Assembly: GCF_963576615.1 (NCBI RefSeq)
Contig: NC_088711.1
Location: 3,782,001 to 3,846,000, forward strand
DNA length: 64,000 nt
Direction of reading: 5' to 3'
Origin: Watersipora subatra
Lineage: Eukaryota; Bryozoa; Gymnolaemata; Cheilostomatida; Watersiporidae
Part shown: positions 44,527 through 58,200 of the stretch, piece by piece
Layout of the letters: the number at the start of each line of letters is the position of its first letter
How positions within the stretch are numbered: position 1 is the stretch's first letter
The notes under the pieces: model-generated
The model's database searches: none
Seen by the model: the letters and a program-made list of their open reading frames with translations, nothing else
What the model was told of the DNA's origin: nothing
Translations under genes and position numbers: made by a program

Positions 44527-47500
44527 ATGCGGGTTATCATTTTTCTAACTTTTTTCAGTTTAATATATACAGGTGAGCATAAGCCGTGTCTTATAATTAC
44601 ATGTATTGTTCGTTCAAAGTAAACTGTTTGCGGATGGTAACACTACTAATCTGCATCGTTTCTTTCATTTTTTTTCAATAATGTCTAAAAGTGTGTAGTT
44701 AACTTTTAAATCTCCTAGTACTATTTCAACAGGTTTTATTACTTTCATGCTCACGCGCAGAAAGCTTTAACTAGTTTACATATTGTTAGAGAACTCAAGT
44801 GCTCTGACAATGTCTCAAATCAACAAGAAGTAACATTGAACATGGAATGCCTTTTGTATACAACACAATACGCTAACTCAAAAGTACTTTTTAATTGTTT
44901 GATTTTTTTATTATAAAATAACCAATACACGATCGATTATAAAAGAAGCGCCGTTTAATAAAGAATTTGTGACATACTACGTTAACAAGCTTTATTATTG
45001 CCTAAATGTTAACTAACCATTGTGTTTATCAGAATCAATAAAATTAATACCTGCATAAATTTTATTGAATATATTGTTCAGACATCGTTAAAATGATAAA
45101 ATGAAAAATAAAAATAACCCATGTATACTCATAAGAATTATTTATAAAAATTAGTGAACTTTATCACAAATTGTCCGCATCACCGAGCTTTATATTCTGG
45201 ATCGTTCTAGGGAGAAAAATGATGTGGTATGCGTTACGTTTAGCAAAGAAGTTCATTGGCAGGGTAGCTCGTCGGCTACTAGTAGTGGTGCTGCTTTGGT
45301 CTAAAAAGTTGCAGAAATTTATGTGATAGATCTCCTGGAGATCCATAATGTGGATCACTGATAATTTTGTGTAGCAAGGATACATGCATGATTTTTGCGA
45401 TCTTTTAAGGTTCCAAGGTCTAAGTCCTTTGCCAAGGCCATGACGCTAGTGTCACGGCGTTTGAGGTTGCACATGAACTTAGCTGCTTTCATCTGGATTG
45501 CTTCGAGGTTATTGGTATCCTGCTTATAGTGCGGATCCCACATCTAACAGTCATACTTTATAATTTGTATAATAGATTTATATGCAATTTGTCGAAGAGC
45601 TTTTGAAGCATGAGAAATTGTCCTCTTTAAAAATCCTAACTTTTTATCTTTTTGTATCCATATGATATTGCCAAGACAAATTGCTAGAAAATCATATTTC
45701 TAGATATAAAGAATGCTAGCCAAATTGAAGTTTGCTTCCATCTAAAAAATACGGTAAAAGGTCATCAAAAGATGAATCATTTGAAAAGCACATTACCTTG
45801 CATTTTGCAATATTGAATTCTAGTTTCCGCCTTATCACTTACTCTGGAAGTGATTGTTTCAGAAATAAATGCTCAAGTAATGTTTTAACTACGTTTAATT
45901 TGATTAGTCAGCATTAAGTATCTTCGATTTTATTATTTTCAATGAGCTGGCTATACATGTCAGTTATAGAAGTACAACTATCGCTAAGCTATTACAGATT
46001 AAACGAATTTGTGTTGAATAAAAAACGTTGCTCAACAAATTTATCCTTTCCGCAATTCTAGTTTGTATGGTGAAGCTATTAGTCACATGTCGTGATAATT
46101 TAAAGTTTCTTTTGTTTTGTAGTGTACAGCCAACAAAAGTGTGCAAACCTGCCAATAGGACCAACTCCTTCTCAAAAAACTTGGTGGGTTGGAAGTTGGC
46201 AGTACTTCACAAGCAGTGTCGAATCAATCAGCATCAAGGAGACAGGAGAATATAGTGGAGGGAATTTTGATAAAGCGACTTGTGAGAAGGTCATCATACA
46301 AAAAAACCATACCTCGACCAGTGCTTTTGTCTGGGGATTCATGGTTCTGTCTAAGCCTTCTGGAAGGTTAGACCTTAACATATTTTACCAATCTTGTATT
46401 CTTGAATGTTGTTACCCGCTTGAGAAGTGAAAATATGAAGGACAGTTTTTAAAATGTAATCATGAAATTTATTAGGAGTTTTTTTGTTAACCTCTTCTAC
46501 AAACTTTAGCCAAAAGCTCTTTTAAGTTTTATAATCACCATGTGGAAATAGAATTGAAAGTGATACTTTTTGTCAGTCTTGTAGTGATCAGCATTCACCA
46601 GGCATTATGTGTTTATCAATATAATATCACATATCACCACATTATCTACATATCATGAGTAGGGGAAGTAACTCTGTGTGAAGTAAAACCTAAACCTATG
46701 TGAAGTAACTCATGATAATTAAGTTATTCCTGCCAATTCCCTTGCACAAATATACTAAATTATTTTTATCATGACCCTAGTTCAATAGTATACCTGTTGT
46801 CTATCATAACTATCCAAACTTATTAAGAAATGGGGAATCTACAAACTTACCTTAATATAAATAATAATGAATTTATGTTGGGTGCAATTAGTTAGCTATT
46901 ACCGTAAAACCTTTATTTGAATGCCATGGTGCTCTATTTTACGATCCATTTTTTAGAGTAGCGCTTTATTACAGATGACGTTCAAATAAGGGGTGGCTGT
47001 TGTACTTTTCAAACACCTTGTCAGAATGTTGAGAAGAAAAGTTTTTTACCATTTCATTGGTGAATCGAATGTCGCCTATATTTTGCACTCTCCTTCAGCT
47101 GGTGCGACATGAACCCCTTTGGATGCAAATAATTTGCTAACATACCTCCAACTTGTCGTAGATCTTTCAATAAATATGCAAGAGGAAACTGATACTTGTC
47201 TGTAAATGAGCTTATCTGGTCGGGTTGGAGCCATCTTTGATGCAGCTATTCACTGGCAATAATGACCAATCTAACTGTTAGCTAAGAGCAGCAAAGATGC
47301 TGAAATATTTAGAATATAATTTTGTAGTTCGAGATGCTATGGATGTGTGGTTATAAACCAACGGACTATCAACGTAATGGAGTTTAAAGAAGGTTAGTCC
47401 TATTTTATTATCGTTTTACAATTCTAGTGAGTTGCTTGCCTTATGAATCGATAAGTCTTATTAGAGGTGTGAAATCGACGTCCCTCTGGTCAACATCAAA

Positions 47501-49235
47501 ACATGTATTGCATGGTCTCAACACCTTGACCGCCTCATCCATGATGTTGGCTGAGTGATGGTGGCAAAAATAATTCGCACATAGATGTGGTATCACGAAA
47601 CTGTAAACATAGTTCATTTCTAAAAAAAACTTTCTTGTTCATATCTGATATGAAAAGCGGAGGGAACACAGACTTGCTCCTTTTTTACACCATCTAGTTT
47701 TATTATACTGTACATACGCGGGTGTATATTGGTGTACATTGGATATTTAACTACTAAATTGTCCGAATAATTAGGTTTATTTTGATTAAAACAAAGAATG
47801 AGGCAGCTCGCTATAGCACATTAAAATGATATTTATACCAGCACTTGTAGTTGTCTTTTCTACACAGTATAATACAATGCTCTTTGTAATAGTTGTTTTA
47901 TTTTAGAGTTAAAAAGCTTGCTTGGCACACTTATTCCATGCACTTGCTAGACCTTTCCTGCCATCATAAGCTACATGTAATCGATGCTTACAGAAATAAC
48001 TTAAATCTATTTGTAAATTCCATGACTAGTTGTATAATAGCTGGTGATAAGCTAATAACTGAGGCGTCAGCTGTTAGCTTCAGTTCAATTATTCTAGTCG
48101 GCCATCCATTAGTTTTGATATTGTTAATAAATTTGCGCAGATTCCTTAGTCTTTGGAGTTGTCTACCTCTTTCTTTGATATTTTGATACAGCTGCACCAA
48201 AGATAGGCTCGATTGATATGCTATGCTTGCGATTGAGGGAATGTGCACTACAATTAGATTATTATTTATAATTTTGTGGGATTTTATGCCATTATAGTCT
48301 TATTGGGAATAGGACTAAAATTTAAGGCTCGCACTGTGAATTAACGGATAAGGAGCTTTTGAATTGCTTAATGGAGTGCTTCTATTGGTTTAAAATTTTG
48401 TCTTCTTTTTGAATTGATAACTTGTTAAACATGGAATATTCTTGAAACGGCATCATATTAGTGAAGGTATATATTTTTCATGCTCTGTTTTATGGCCTTG
48501 TTCACTCTTTCCACCATACTCAACTTCTAAGTTCCTTTATGGGTTTTCTATCCAAACTATCTAACCCTCATATCCGTTTGTGATGGCAGTTGTCCTCTCT
48601 GTTGGCTTGATGTACACTATCTTCTGAGGCCATAAGTATGCACTGCTCAGGTCTACATGCTCAATGATATATATGAACTTTAACAGGGGCTTGTAGCAGC
48701 AACAGTGTAGCAGAGGCGGAACGCAGCTGTGCTGGAATTGATAATGGCGGAACTTTTCTACAAATTTTTCGTGAGTACCATTAACTGAGTTGATAGCAAT
48801 AATAATAATAATAATAATAGTTGATGCTGTCCCACTTTAATATACAATAAATTATAATAAATCTACAAAACCTAGTTCTGCTTTTTAATCAGTCCTGAGC
48901 TGGTTTCTACTTTTGTTCTCTCTTGGAGTTCTAGTGCATGGCGAGACACCGGCACAAGCCATAGCTAGTCTTTGAACGCTGCACTGTTAGATACTGTTAA
49001 ATATTACAAAACATTTTACCTGCAGGTGATGGCACCAGTCTAGCTGTCAACTGCAAGAACACCTTTGAAGGAGTGTTCCAATTCTCATATGAACAACAGT
49101 CTGCCGAGGGAATCTGTGATAATCCAGACAGTCGTATCTTCGCTTGCCAGGAGCCAGGTTCATCCTATAAGGGCAACCAAGTATTCCAACAGTGGTTTGA
49201 AAGTTGTCCTGGAAACGCTGGCTCTACACAGGAAT
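44527..49235 (+). CDS. Secreted protein exons 1-4: signal peptide and first Cys module
   Basis: Exon 1 is the signal peptide, with the ATG at 44527 the only in-frame start before the hydrophobic core. Exon 2 carries CANLPIGPTPSQKTWWVGSW (a C-x-LP...W-x-GxW motif) and CEKVII. Exon 3 is a 74-nt exon with CAGIDNGGTFLQIF. Exon 4 carries NCKNTFEGVFQFSYE, GICDNPDSRIFACQEPGSS and FQQWFESCPG. The pattern N-T-F-x-G...C-D-N-P...C-x-x-P reappears in exons 9-10. Intron 2 (46367-48696) holds the MITE at 46902. Confidence 0.85.
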
Positions 49236-52200
49236 GTGAGTATTGCCTCATTCTCTAGGTTTACAGCTCGCCTTCTGTGCTGCCGCTTGAAATACATAGG
49301 CTAACAAGTCCAGAACATTCCATGGCATGACACGGCTAGCCAAGTGGTTATTGGTCAACTCTCACACGACTTTCTTCTGCCTTTGTTAACATTTGATCAA
49401 TTTGGTCACCGAAGTCCATTAACATAATTTTGTTCAATCAAACGCTAAATTTGTGAATGGCACTCATAATTTTTTCAGAATATGGAAATCTATCATAACT
49501 CAATCTAATACGGTGCATCCTCCTGGTTATGATGGCCCCATTTTAGGGTTTTTTTGCTTTACGTTTTGGAACACGATTTTTTTTCATTCCTCCCATACGA
49601 TTTTTTGTCACCATATGACATCAACAAAAATGTCTCTCGAAACTCTAATTTGCAGTCATTGATCTGAATACATTGGAATAACGAAGATGTTGATATGCTA
49701 TTTGTTGAAATCCCTTCCACAATGCTTGAAAGAGCTGAGATGCTCGCTCTCTCTCTGTTCAGGATTATTCGGTATAAGTTATAGTGAAAATGGAAACGGA
49801 TAGGTGATAAAAGTTATAGTTAAACCGGAGACAGGTAATAAAGATTAAGGCGATGACAAAATTAAAGTTTAGTAAAATGCATACAATAACTTAGCCTTAG
49901 GGTTATTTTCATTTATTCATTTCCAGCTTTAGTAAGTTAAATTCATTTAAGTTAAATTTAAAGTTTAGAGCTCCATGGTAGATGTTTGGGCTCCCGTGGT
50001 AGATTTCTATACCACTTATACAACATTTTTGCCTTGCGATGCCAACATTGGATATGAATTAATGTTGTATGACGGGAGTCCACTGTGAAAGAAAAACATC
50101 AAAATCTCTAGTTTTTAAAGATTCATAACCATTTCACGGTGACATTTGGAGTTGCTTCACCTTGCCATTTCAACTTAAAGGTTGGCTTGCAACAAAATTC
50201 ACATTACAGTTATTTGGCATCAAAAGATTCACCATGTCTTACTCTGCTGTGTTGTAGGTGCAAAATATGTGGGAATGTGATTACAAGCTCTTATAAGCTC
50301 AAAAATGAAAACCCGCCGTAGATTGGAATCAGTTCATTTCTCTGATGTAGTCATTACATTTGGTTATTGTTTTGTCACGTGATGTTCTCACGTGAATTGA
50401 AAGGCCAAGAAAAGGCTCAATATAAAACTTTTTGTAGCACTAGTTTATGACAAACACTTCGGGTTTTACCGAAAATCCCGTATCAAATATAGATGCTTGC
50501 TGCTTTACAGTTTTGTTTCGGCTTGGTCTAATCGTCTAGTCGTAATCTGATCATGTGACCCATATTTCGCGAATAATTTCTGCAGCATTTTTCGATTATC
50601 TCAGGTGACAATCAGGCTCGGCATGTTTATTAAACAATGATATGTAGTTTATGTACTCCTTCGAGTTAAGGTTGAAATCTTAAACGAATTTTCACGGTAG
50701 GTCATAAGATATCAGTGCTGAAAGTGATAGCATTACAATGACGATAGAATTGACAGGTAAGAACAATAGACATGGTTTTATTGAATGCATGAAGTATATT
50801 TGTAAAAATATTACGACGAATGAGGTTGTGTGAAAGTCTAAACAGGAGCCATCTTGTACAACTACGTCCCATTTGAGCCGTTTTGGAAAGAGATTCCAAT
50901 CTACTGCGGTTTTGTGATGGCTACGGTTGACTGTTCGTTTTTTTAGCTTTTAAGAGCTTGTAATCACATTTCCACATATTTGGCACCTACAACACAACAG
51001 AGTGAGACATGGTGAATCTTTTGATACCAAATAACTGTTAAGTGAATTTTGTTGCATGTCAACCTTTAAGCTATAACAGCCTTGTCAATCTAATATACAA
51101 TGTAAGGCTTGTCTAGTTGGTTGTTCAGTTCTTTGTCTGACAGTTGGACGACAATATATCTTAAACCATAACTGCCACGAACAACTTTTATCATATTTAC
51201 TAGATAAATCAGACATGCTGATTCCGATTTTGTAATCAAAATAAAGATTAGGCCACTAACTTTCAGAGTAATGAAGAACTTTTTATAGCGTTTTAATATC
51301 GGTTTCGAAAACAACACGATCGGCATAACAAGCTCCGCCCATAAATACTTGACGTAACCTAGCTTTTTAGGAACAGAAGTTACGTAGGGATGTTTAGACC
51401 GATTTAGAATAATAGAGATGGGTGTTTTAAAATCCATTAATATCTAAATTCAGCCTTAAAAATAATATCAGTCTTTTCTGAAAGGTAGATAAGCTATTTA
51501 GCATTGCATATTTAAAAAGCGCAATAACAACGCTAGCTCGTGATAAAACCGCGCTTTTTGAGCTCATTTTTCTCGGCGTCCAGCCCATTTAAACGTCATG
51601 TAACAAGCTGCGAGCAATTTTAAATAGTTTATATCCCTTTCATAAAAAACTGAAACTATTTTACAGGCTGGATTTAGATAATAATGGGTTTTAAGACACC
51701 TATCTCTATTATTCTAAATCGGACTAAACATTCCCAACTTCCGTTTCTGAAAAAGCTAGGTTTCGTCACATATTTATGGGCGGAGCTTGTAATGCCGATT
51801 GTGTTGTTTTTGAAACGGATATTGAAACGCTTTAAAAAAGCCTAAATGACTTTGAAGGTTAGTGGACTAATCTTTATTTTGAGTACAAAATCGGAATCAG
51901 CGTGTCTGATTTACTTAGAAAATACGATAAAAGTTGTTCGTGACAGTTATGGTTTAAGTAATTTTACATCTATATGATGTCTACCTGGTGCAGCAGTCAA
52001 AGTAACCATTTTCAACAGTTTCTGTTGTGAGTTAGCATTCTCAGTAAAAATACCATCAAATTGGGTGGCGTACTACCACAGCAATACCACAGTAATACCA
52101 CAGTAATACCACAGTAATACCACAGTAGTACCACAGCAATACCACAGCAATACCACAGTAATACCACAGTACTACCACAGTAATACCACAGTAATACCAC

Positions 52201-55200
52201 AGTAGTACCACAGTACTACCACAGTAATACCACAGTAATACCACAGTAATACCACAGTACTACCACAGCAAACACGTTGTGTGGTATTTTAACATTTTTA
52301 TTTTTTGCATAACGGTATCAGTCAATTATCTGTATTTCCAGTCACCACTATTTCCGGTAGCATTATTTAATCCACTTGCTTTATGATTTTTACAGAACAA
52401 TTCTCTTGCGAGTAAACAAAACCTGATAGAAGCGAAAAGGATATAAGCAATAAGCAATATACTCAGCAAAAAACTTACAAATATAAAACTTACAAATATA
52501 AAACCTGTTTTGGGAAATAAAAGCATTCCAACTTAAAATTTATATGAATAATTCCCACTTTGTCATTGTGTCTGTCTGTTAGTCTGTAAATGCTGTGCAT
52601 TTCACTTTTTTACCGATTTCATCAAAACTTCACACACATATGCTCCGTACCTTCTGTCATTTCACTAAAATAATAATAATAATTGGTCTTAAAATTCCAT
52701 CTAGTTCTTGAGAACCAGCCTTTTAACACCTACCTGCTAACCTACCTACCTGCGGGCTATCCGTTTAAAAATGAAAGAAATGCCAGGGAATGCTGCGCTA
52801 ACTTCTAGTGTATATGTATATATACACACACATATATTTGTGTGTATGTATATATATATATATATATGTATGTATATATATATATGTGTATTTATATACG
52901 AGGTCTGATCCAAAAGTTCCCGGAATTGAGTTGTATACTCGTGCATATTCACACGATGGAAAAACCCATTGCAGGGTTGGCTGGGAAACACCTCTGGAGT
53001 GTTGTCACAAAATTTCAGGTTGCTATGACAATGCGTTCTCATGTGAGCTAACGATATGTCAAGGTCTGTCCGGTGCTTCGGTATTTTAAAAATTTTTTTT
53101 TATCATCATGTCTAATTAACAGGAACAGCGCATTTGCATTAAATTTTGTGTGAAATTAAGAAAAACAAGGATATTACGACCTTTAAAATAAAGTTTTGAT
53201 CATTCTTGAAAGCTTCCTTAAAATCGTTGCAAGCGTGCATCCTGAGCTCGTTTTGGTCATCAGTCAGCAAGCTTGGCACGAACTTTGCTGCGACTCGTTT
53301 AATCTGTTAAAAATTGTTTAAATTGTCAGTTAAAACTTTTTGAACAGTTCCAAAAATAAGTCCAGTCTCTCAAAATATCTCTAATGGTTAAACGTCGATC
53401 TGGCATGACTAGTGACCTCACACTGTCAATTTACGAGCAGGTTCTTGCCGACGCTGGTCTGCCAGACCTCGCGTCATCTTCAGTGCTGTCTCTACCTTCA
53501 CAAAAACGTTTGTACCACTCAAAAATTTGTGTTCTTTATAGACCAGCATCTTCAAAAGCAGTAGTTAACATTTCAACTGTCTGAGTACTTGTTTTCCCTA
53601 ATTTCGCACAAAATTTAATGCAAATACGCTGTTCCGATTGATTAGGCATGACGATAAATTTGTTAAAAAAAATACCGAAGCACCGGACAGACCTTGACAT
53701 ATCGTTAGCTCACATGAGAACGCATTGTCATAGCAACCTGAAATTTTGTGACAACACTCCAGAGGTGTTTCCCAGCCAACCCTGCAATGGGTTTTTCCAT
53801 CGTGTGAATATGCACGAGTATACAACTCAATTCCGGGAACTTTTGGATCAGACCTCGTATATGTATATTTCACAAAGTTTGTTTGTACTTGTCTAGTTAT
53901 AGCTATTAAAATCTTGGAATGAAGAATCTGTATCACGGAAAGTTTGATCCCGGAACCTCCCTTTCCCCAGACGATCTGCTAAACCCTTGTGCTACGCGAA
54001 GTTGATGGATTTATTGGTCGATATATGTGACTATGTGGATGAAAATACGCTACCGCTCTCCGTTACGGCGCAATGTCATTCTATGTATTATTAAGAGCTC
54101 ACTTAAATTAGCTATTGGCAATGTGCCAGGCTAATGGCAAGTGGCATTGTTTATAAGTGTGGCATCGTTTATAAGTGTGGCATCGCAATCACTGCTTATA
54201 AGCTGATTTTTAATACCCGTGTAACGCCGGGAATTGCGCTAATGTATATATATATATATATACATATATATACATGTATATATATATATATGTATAAGGG
54301 ACAAAATGAAGGGTTGCCAGTATTATCAGTCATGTACGTTGTACATGTATATGTTGACTGAAAGTCAAGCTTGTCTAGTGAGGGTACTAGCCAATAGAGT
54401 TGATTATAGTGCAATTTATTTGCTGTTGGTATTCATACCAACCTAGTTATTGCTCCAGTACTTTCACTATTACCCAAAATCAAAATTGTGTTATAAACTT
54501 TCTCTTACCAACCACAACAACTTACTTTGCTGCACTGATTTCAAGGCTCTGGTTTTGGTTTTTGTGAATTGTTTCATGCTAATAATTCAACAACTCCTGT
54601 CTTTTGTGCAGATAATCTGTGGTTCTGTCTCGGTTCCTGGACTGATCCAAATGACCCCCACAAGAAGTACGCCGCCATTTCAAAGAGTGGTGAGCCCCTC
54701 TTTGAAAAACGAGTGAGCTCCATCTTGATATTGCATTACTAGAGTGTCTTTAACACTTTAATGACTATTGTATGACCTACTGACCTCATGAGTATTGTGT
54801 GACCTACTGACCTCATGAGTACTGCGTCACCTACTGACCTCATGAGTACTGCGTCACCTACTGACCTTATGAGTATTGCGTCACCTACTGACCTTATGAG
54901 TATTGCGTCACCTACTGACCTTATGAGTATTGCGTCACCTACTGACCTTATGAGTACTGCGTCACCTACTGACCTTATGAGTACTGCGTCACCTCTGACC
55001 TCATGAGTACTGCATCACCTCTAACCTCATGAATACTATGTGACCCTACTGACCTCATATGTATTGTGTGACTTATTGATCTCATGAGTATTGCAGAAAA
55101 TGGTAACTATTGCTTAGCCTACTCACCTGGAGAGTATTTACCAAAAGTCCGACCTTTTTAAAATTGCTTACATAAGCTGCGTGGTTATACAGATAAGATG

Positions 55201-58200
55201 TCTTTTGACCAAAGACAACCAGCAATTGCTAAATAATCAACTGAGATATACGATGTCAAGTACACCTTCTTGCAAAGAGTTGGCGGATGAGCGTGATGGG
55301 CCATGGAGAATGGTGACAACTCCAGGTCAGTTAATTGATCCACTCTTTTATTGAAGGTGCGAGTCATGATTTTACACTCATTGCCTTTTCATCATAATCC
55401 GGTCAGAGTTCTTGGCTGAGCAATTACTTATAAATATCCACCTGTGTTTCACTTCTATGACTTTGAGCTCAGGCCACCTTTTTGACACATTAACTTGATC
55501 CATAGAGTTATCTCTCTCTTGATAATTAAAATATGAGGTCAATTTCATGAATTTAGATGAAGGAATTAGGTTTATCTGTCTTCTAGTCGTTAGCAATTGT
55601 GGTTTCAACTGAACCATCAGGTTAGCCTGTCATTAAACAAATCTGTGCGTGTAATAGAACTAGTCCTTTACAGTCTGGTCAGTTTATTACGCATGATCAC
55701 TCCACTCACTAATCAACAGATGTAACAGACGCAAACATCCCTTATGCTAGAATGGCCAGCAGTCACTCTAGCTAAGAGAAGCATCCCTCGCACCAGTTCC
55801 GTGTCCAGTTATTGCTACTCTTATCACTATATTATTATAATTCTTTAGCCCTGACACCAGACCAAATGGATCACCTCCAGCCATCCTGTATGCTTCCCCA
55901 AAACTTCTCTGGAACTTGGTTTACCTCATCCGAATATGACTCAGACGTGAAGATAAATGCCACCCACATTCATTTCAACACTCGCTACACCAGCTTCTCA
56001 TCGGTAGTACAATGAGCGTATAACTCCCCATCTTATAGTTCAGCATTTATAGTTAACGACCTTCATATATGCAATCATGGCAAATAGACACAAATATATA
56101 GCTCTGTACATTGTAGGAATCACCATATAAGTCTGTAGACAGTCGAAATGGCCATATAGACAGTAGGCATGACTAGATCTATAAACATGTTTGCTGGGAT
56201 CTCACATTTTACCATTCTTTTCTTGACAGGTCGACACATTCTTCTCGTGCCAGCAGACCCGTGACACACGATTCCTAATGAAACAAGTAACACAAGGTCG
56301 CTGTGAGGTTGACTATGTGTGCTTTGAGTTTCTTCCTAGACACCAGAATATTATCAGATTCAGAATGGGTGAGTTGATTATTGCAGGCAGCTGGACATAA
56401 TAACAACAGTAATAATGTCTGGCTAGGCCCACGGTGTAACATACTTTGCAAAACGGGAAAAATGCTTCACCTCTCATCGCTATCTCTATGCACAGTCATT
56501 AAAGCATGAACAGCTTCAAGAATAATAATAGGTCGTGGTCTTTAGCGTGGAATGACCACACCCTTGGTCCACATTTTATCAAAGCTCTTCATTGGTATTT
56601 ATAACATGTTGCCGATAGCTTGGCAAGAAAAATAATGGCTAAATCTATAATAACAGCAATAGTTATTTCAATATTGTATGCATGTTGTATGCAGCTCAGA
56701 AAGAATGCATGTTGCACAGAAGACACGCAGCCATTTCCTCTGTCCTTTTTCATCTCCCTCCCTATACTACTAGTATAGGAATCTCTAATCAGTGTGCATT
56801 CCTACTTTTCAGATAATTATTGTTCCTTGATACGACAATATTTTAACTTGAGTTTAAAAATTTGTTTAAATTTTCTTGCTAACTTATCCTAACTTATTTA
56901 ATTGTGATGAGACAAAGCACTTGTTTTTAGACATAGCTTTCCTTCTGAAGATACAAAGGAATCTTAACTTATCAAGCAGTAAAGATGTCATTTCTATTGA
57001 TTTGTGTTCTGCACAATTATGGTTTTACTTGACCCAAACAATTACACAACAAACAAATGTGGAAAGAGCTTTTTTAAATTCAAATACTGATTGAACTAAT
57101 CAAATCGGCAATCCATTCATGATGATAGTATTACTATAAATGGCTAAGGATGGCGTGGGGCCGTAGTGTATCACACAAACTCACTATTCATGCCTACACT
57201 CAGAATGTGTTCAAATTCTAAACAGACTTCATAGCATAAAATCTTAGTATTTTCAGTTTCTTGTCTATAATCTTTTATATACACTCATGTACATCTATAG
57301 TCTTTTATACACACTCATGTACATCTATAATCTTTTGTAATTTACATTTACAGAGCCTGCATAAACACTGATTTTATCATAAAAAGTGATACAAATAAAT
57401 ACCTCCATGCACACATATGGCCTGTTCCTAAAGTTGAGTAAGCAGACAGCTCACATTTTCATATACTTTTCGCATTACATAGGTGCATGCAATTTTGTAA
57501 GGCGCGATTTTGTGTGATCTCGATCTATCCTATGTTGATTTTTTCTTAATACTGCTTTGAGGGTGGCATTTGGTCATGAGCTCACTTGTTAATTTGCAGG
57601 AATATTCTAACAAGCTAAGTTGGTCTGGTTTTCAATCCTATGTTTGTTTCTGCAGGCAAGCCCTATCGGGATGATAACAACGAATATTCTGGCCCGGATG
57701 GCATGCTGAAAATATTTCGGCTAGCTTGTCGTTGGTCGGCATTTACAGTGAGCCGTACAGAGAACCTCAATTATGTTTATCAGACATTCATATGTGAGTA
57801 GCTTTTACACTCTAAATAACCATCTACCTGGCCGTCCACTGATAGATGTAAATTATGGGAGTGCTTAGTTCCATTTTAATACGGTAGGCGCTCCTACAAC
57901 GTAAATCATCCGTTCCTGGACCGTTTACGTTACAGGGATTTACGTTATTCGAACAGTAAAATACTTTTAAATTGCCTAATCTGTTCTTTTCAAGCTCACC
58001 CCTTTGGCTACACAAAAAGGAAAGACTAGAATGAACTTTTTAATTTGTGGGCTGTACTGTAATTTGATTGCAGTAATTTTACAATAAGTTGGTGGGAGCG
58101 CACATCTTCAACGTTCATTCACTACAATTTGCTCATTTTTTATAAACAGCAAAGTCTACTCTGCAAAGTAAAACTAATAACGAATATTTTATACATCTAC

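Noticed and set aside
52012..52244. Minus-strand ORFs with repeated V/L/W/Y/C/G
   Set aside because: Translation of the 11-bp ACCACAGTAAT minisatellite.
54815..55006. ORF of nine-residue repeats MSTASPTDL
   Set aside because: 27-bp minisatellite in an intron, with no splice sites joining it to the surrounding gene.
55185..55617. Two minus-strand ORFs in an intron of the secreted-protein gene
   Set aside because: Possible transposon remnants, but no motif I could name. Not supported enough to annotate.
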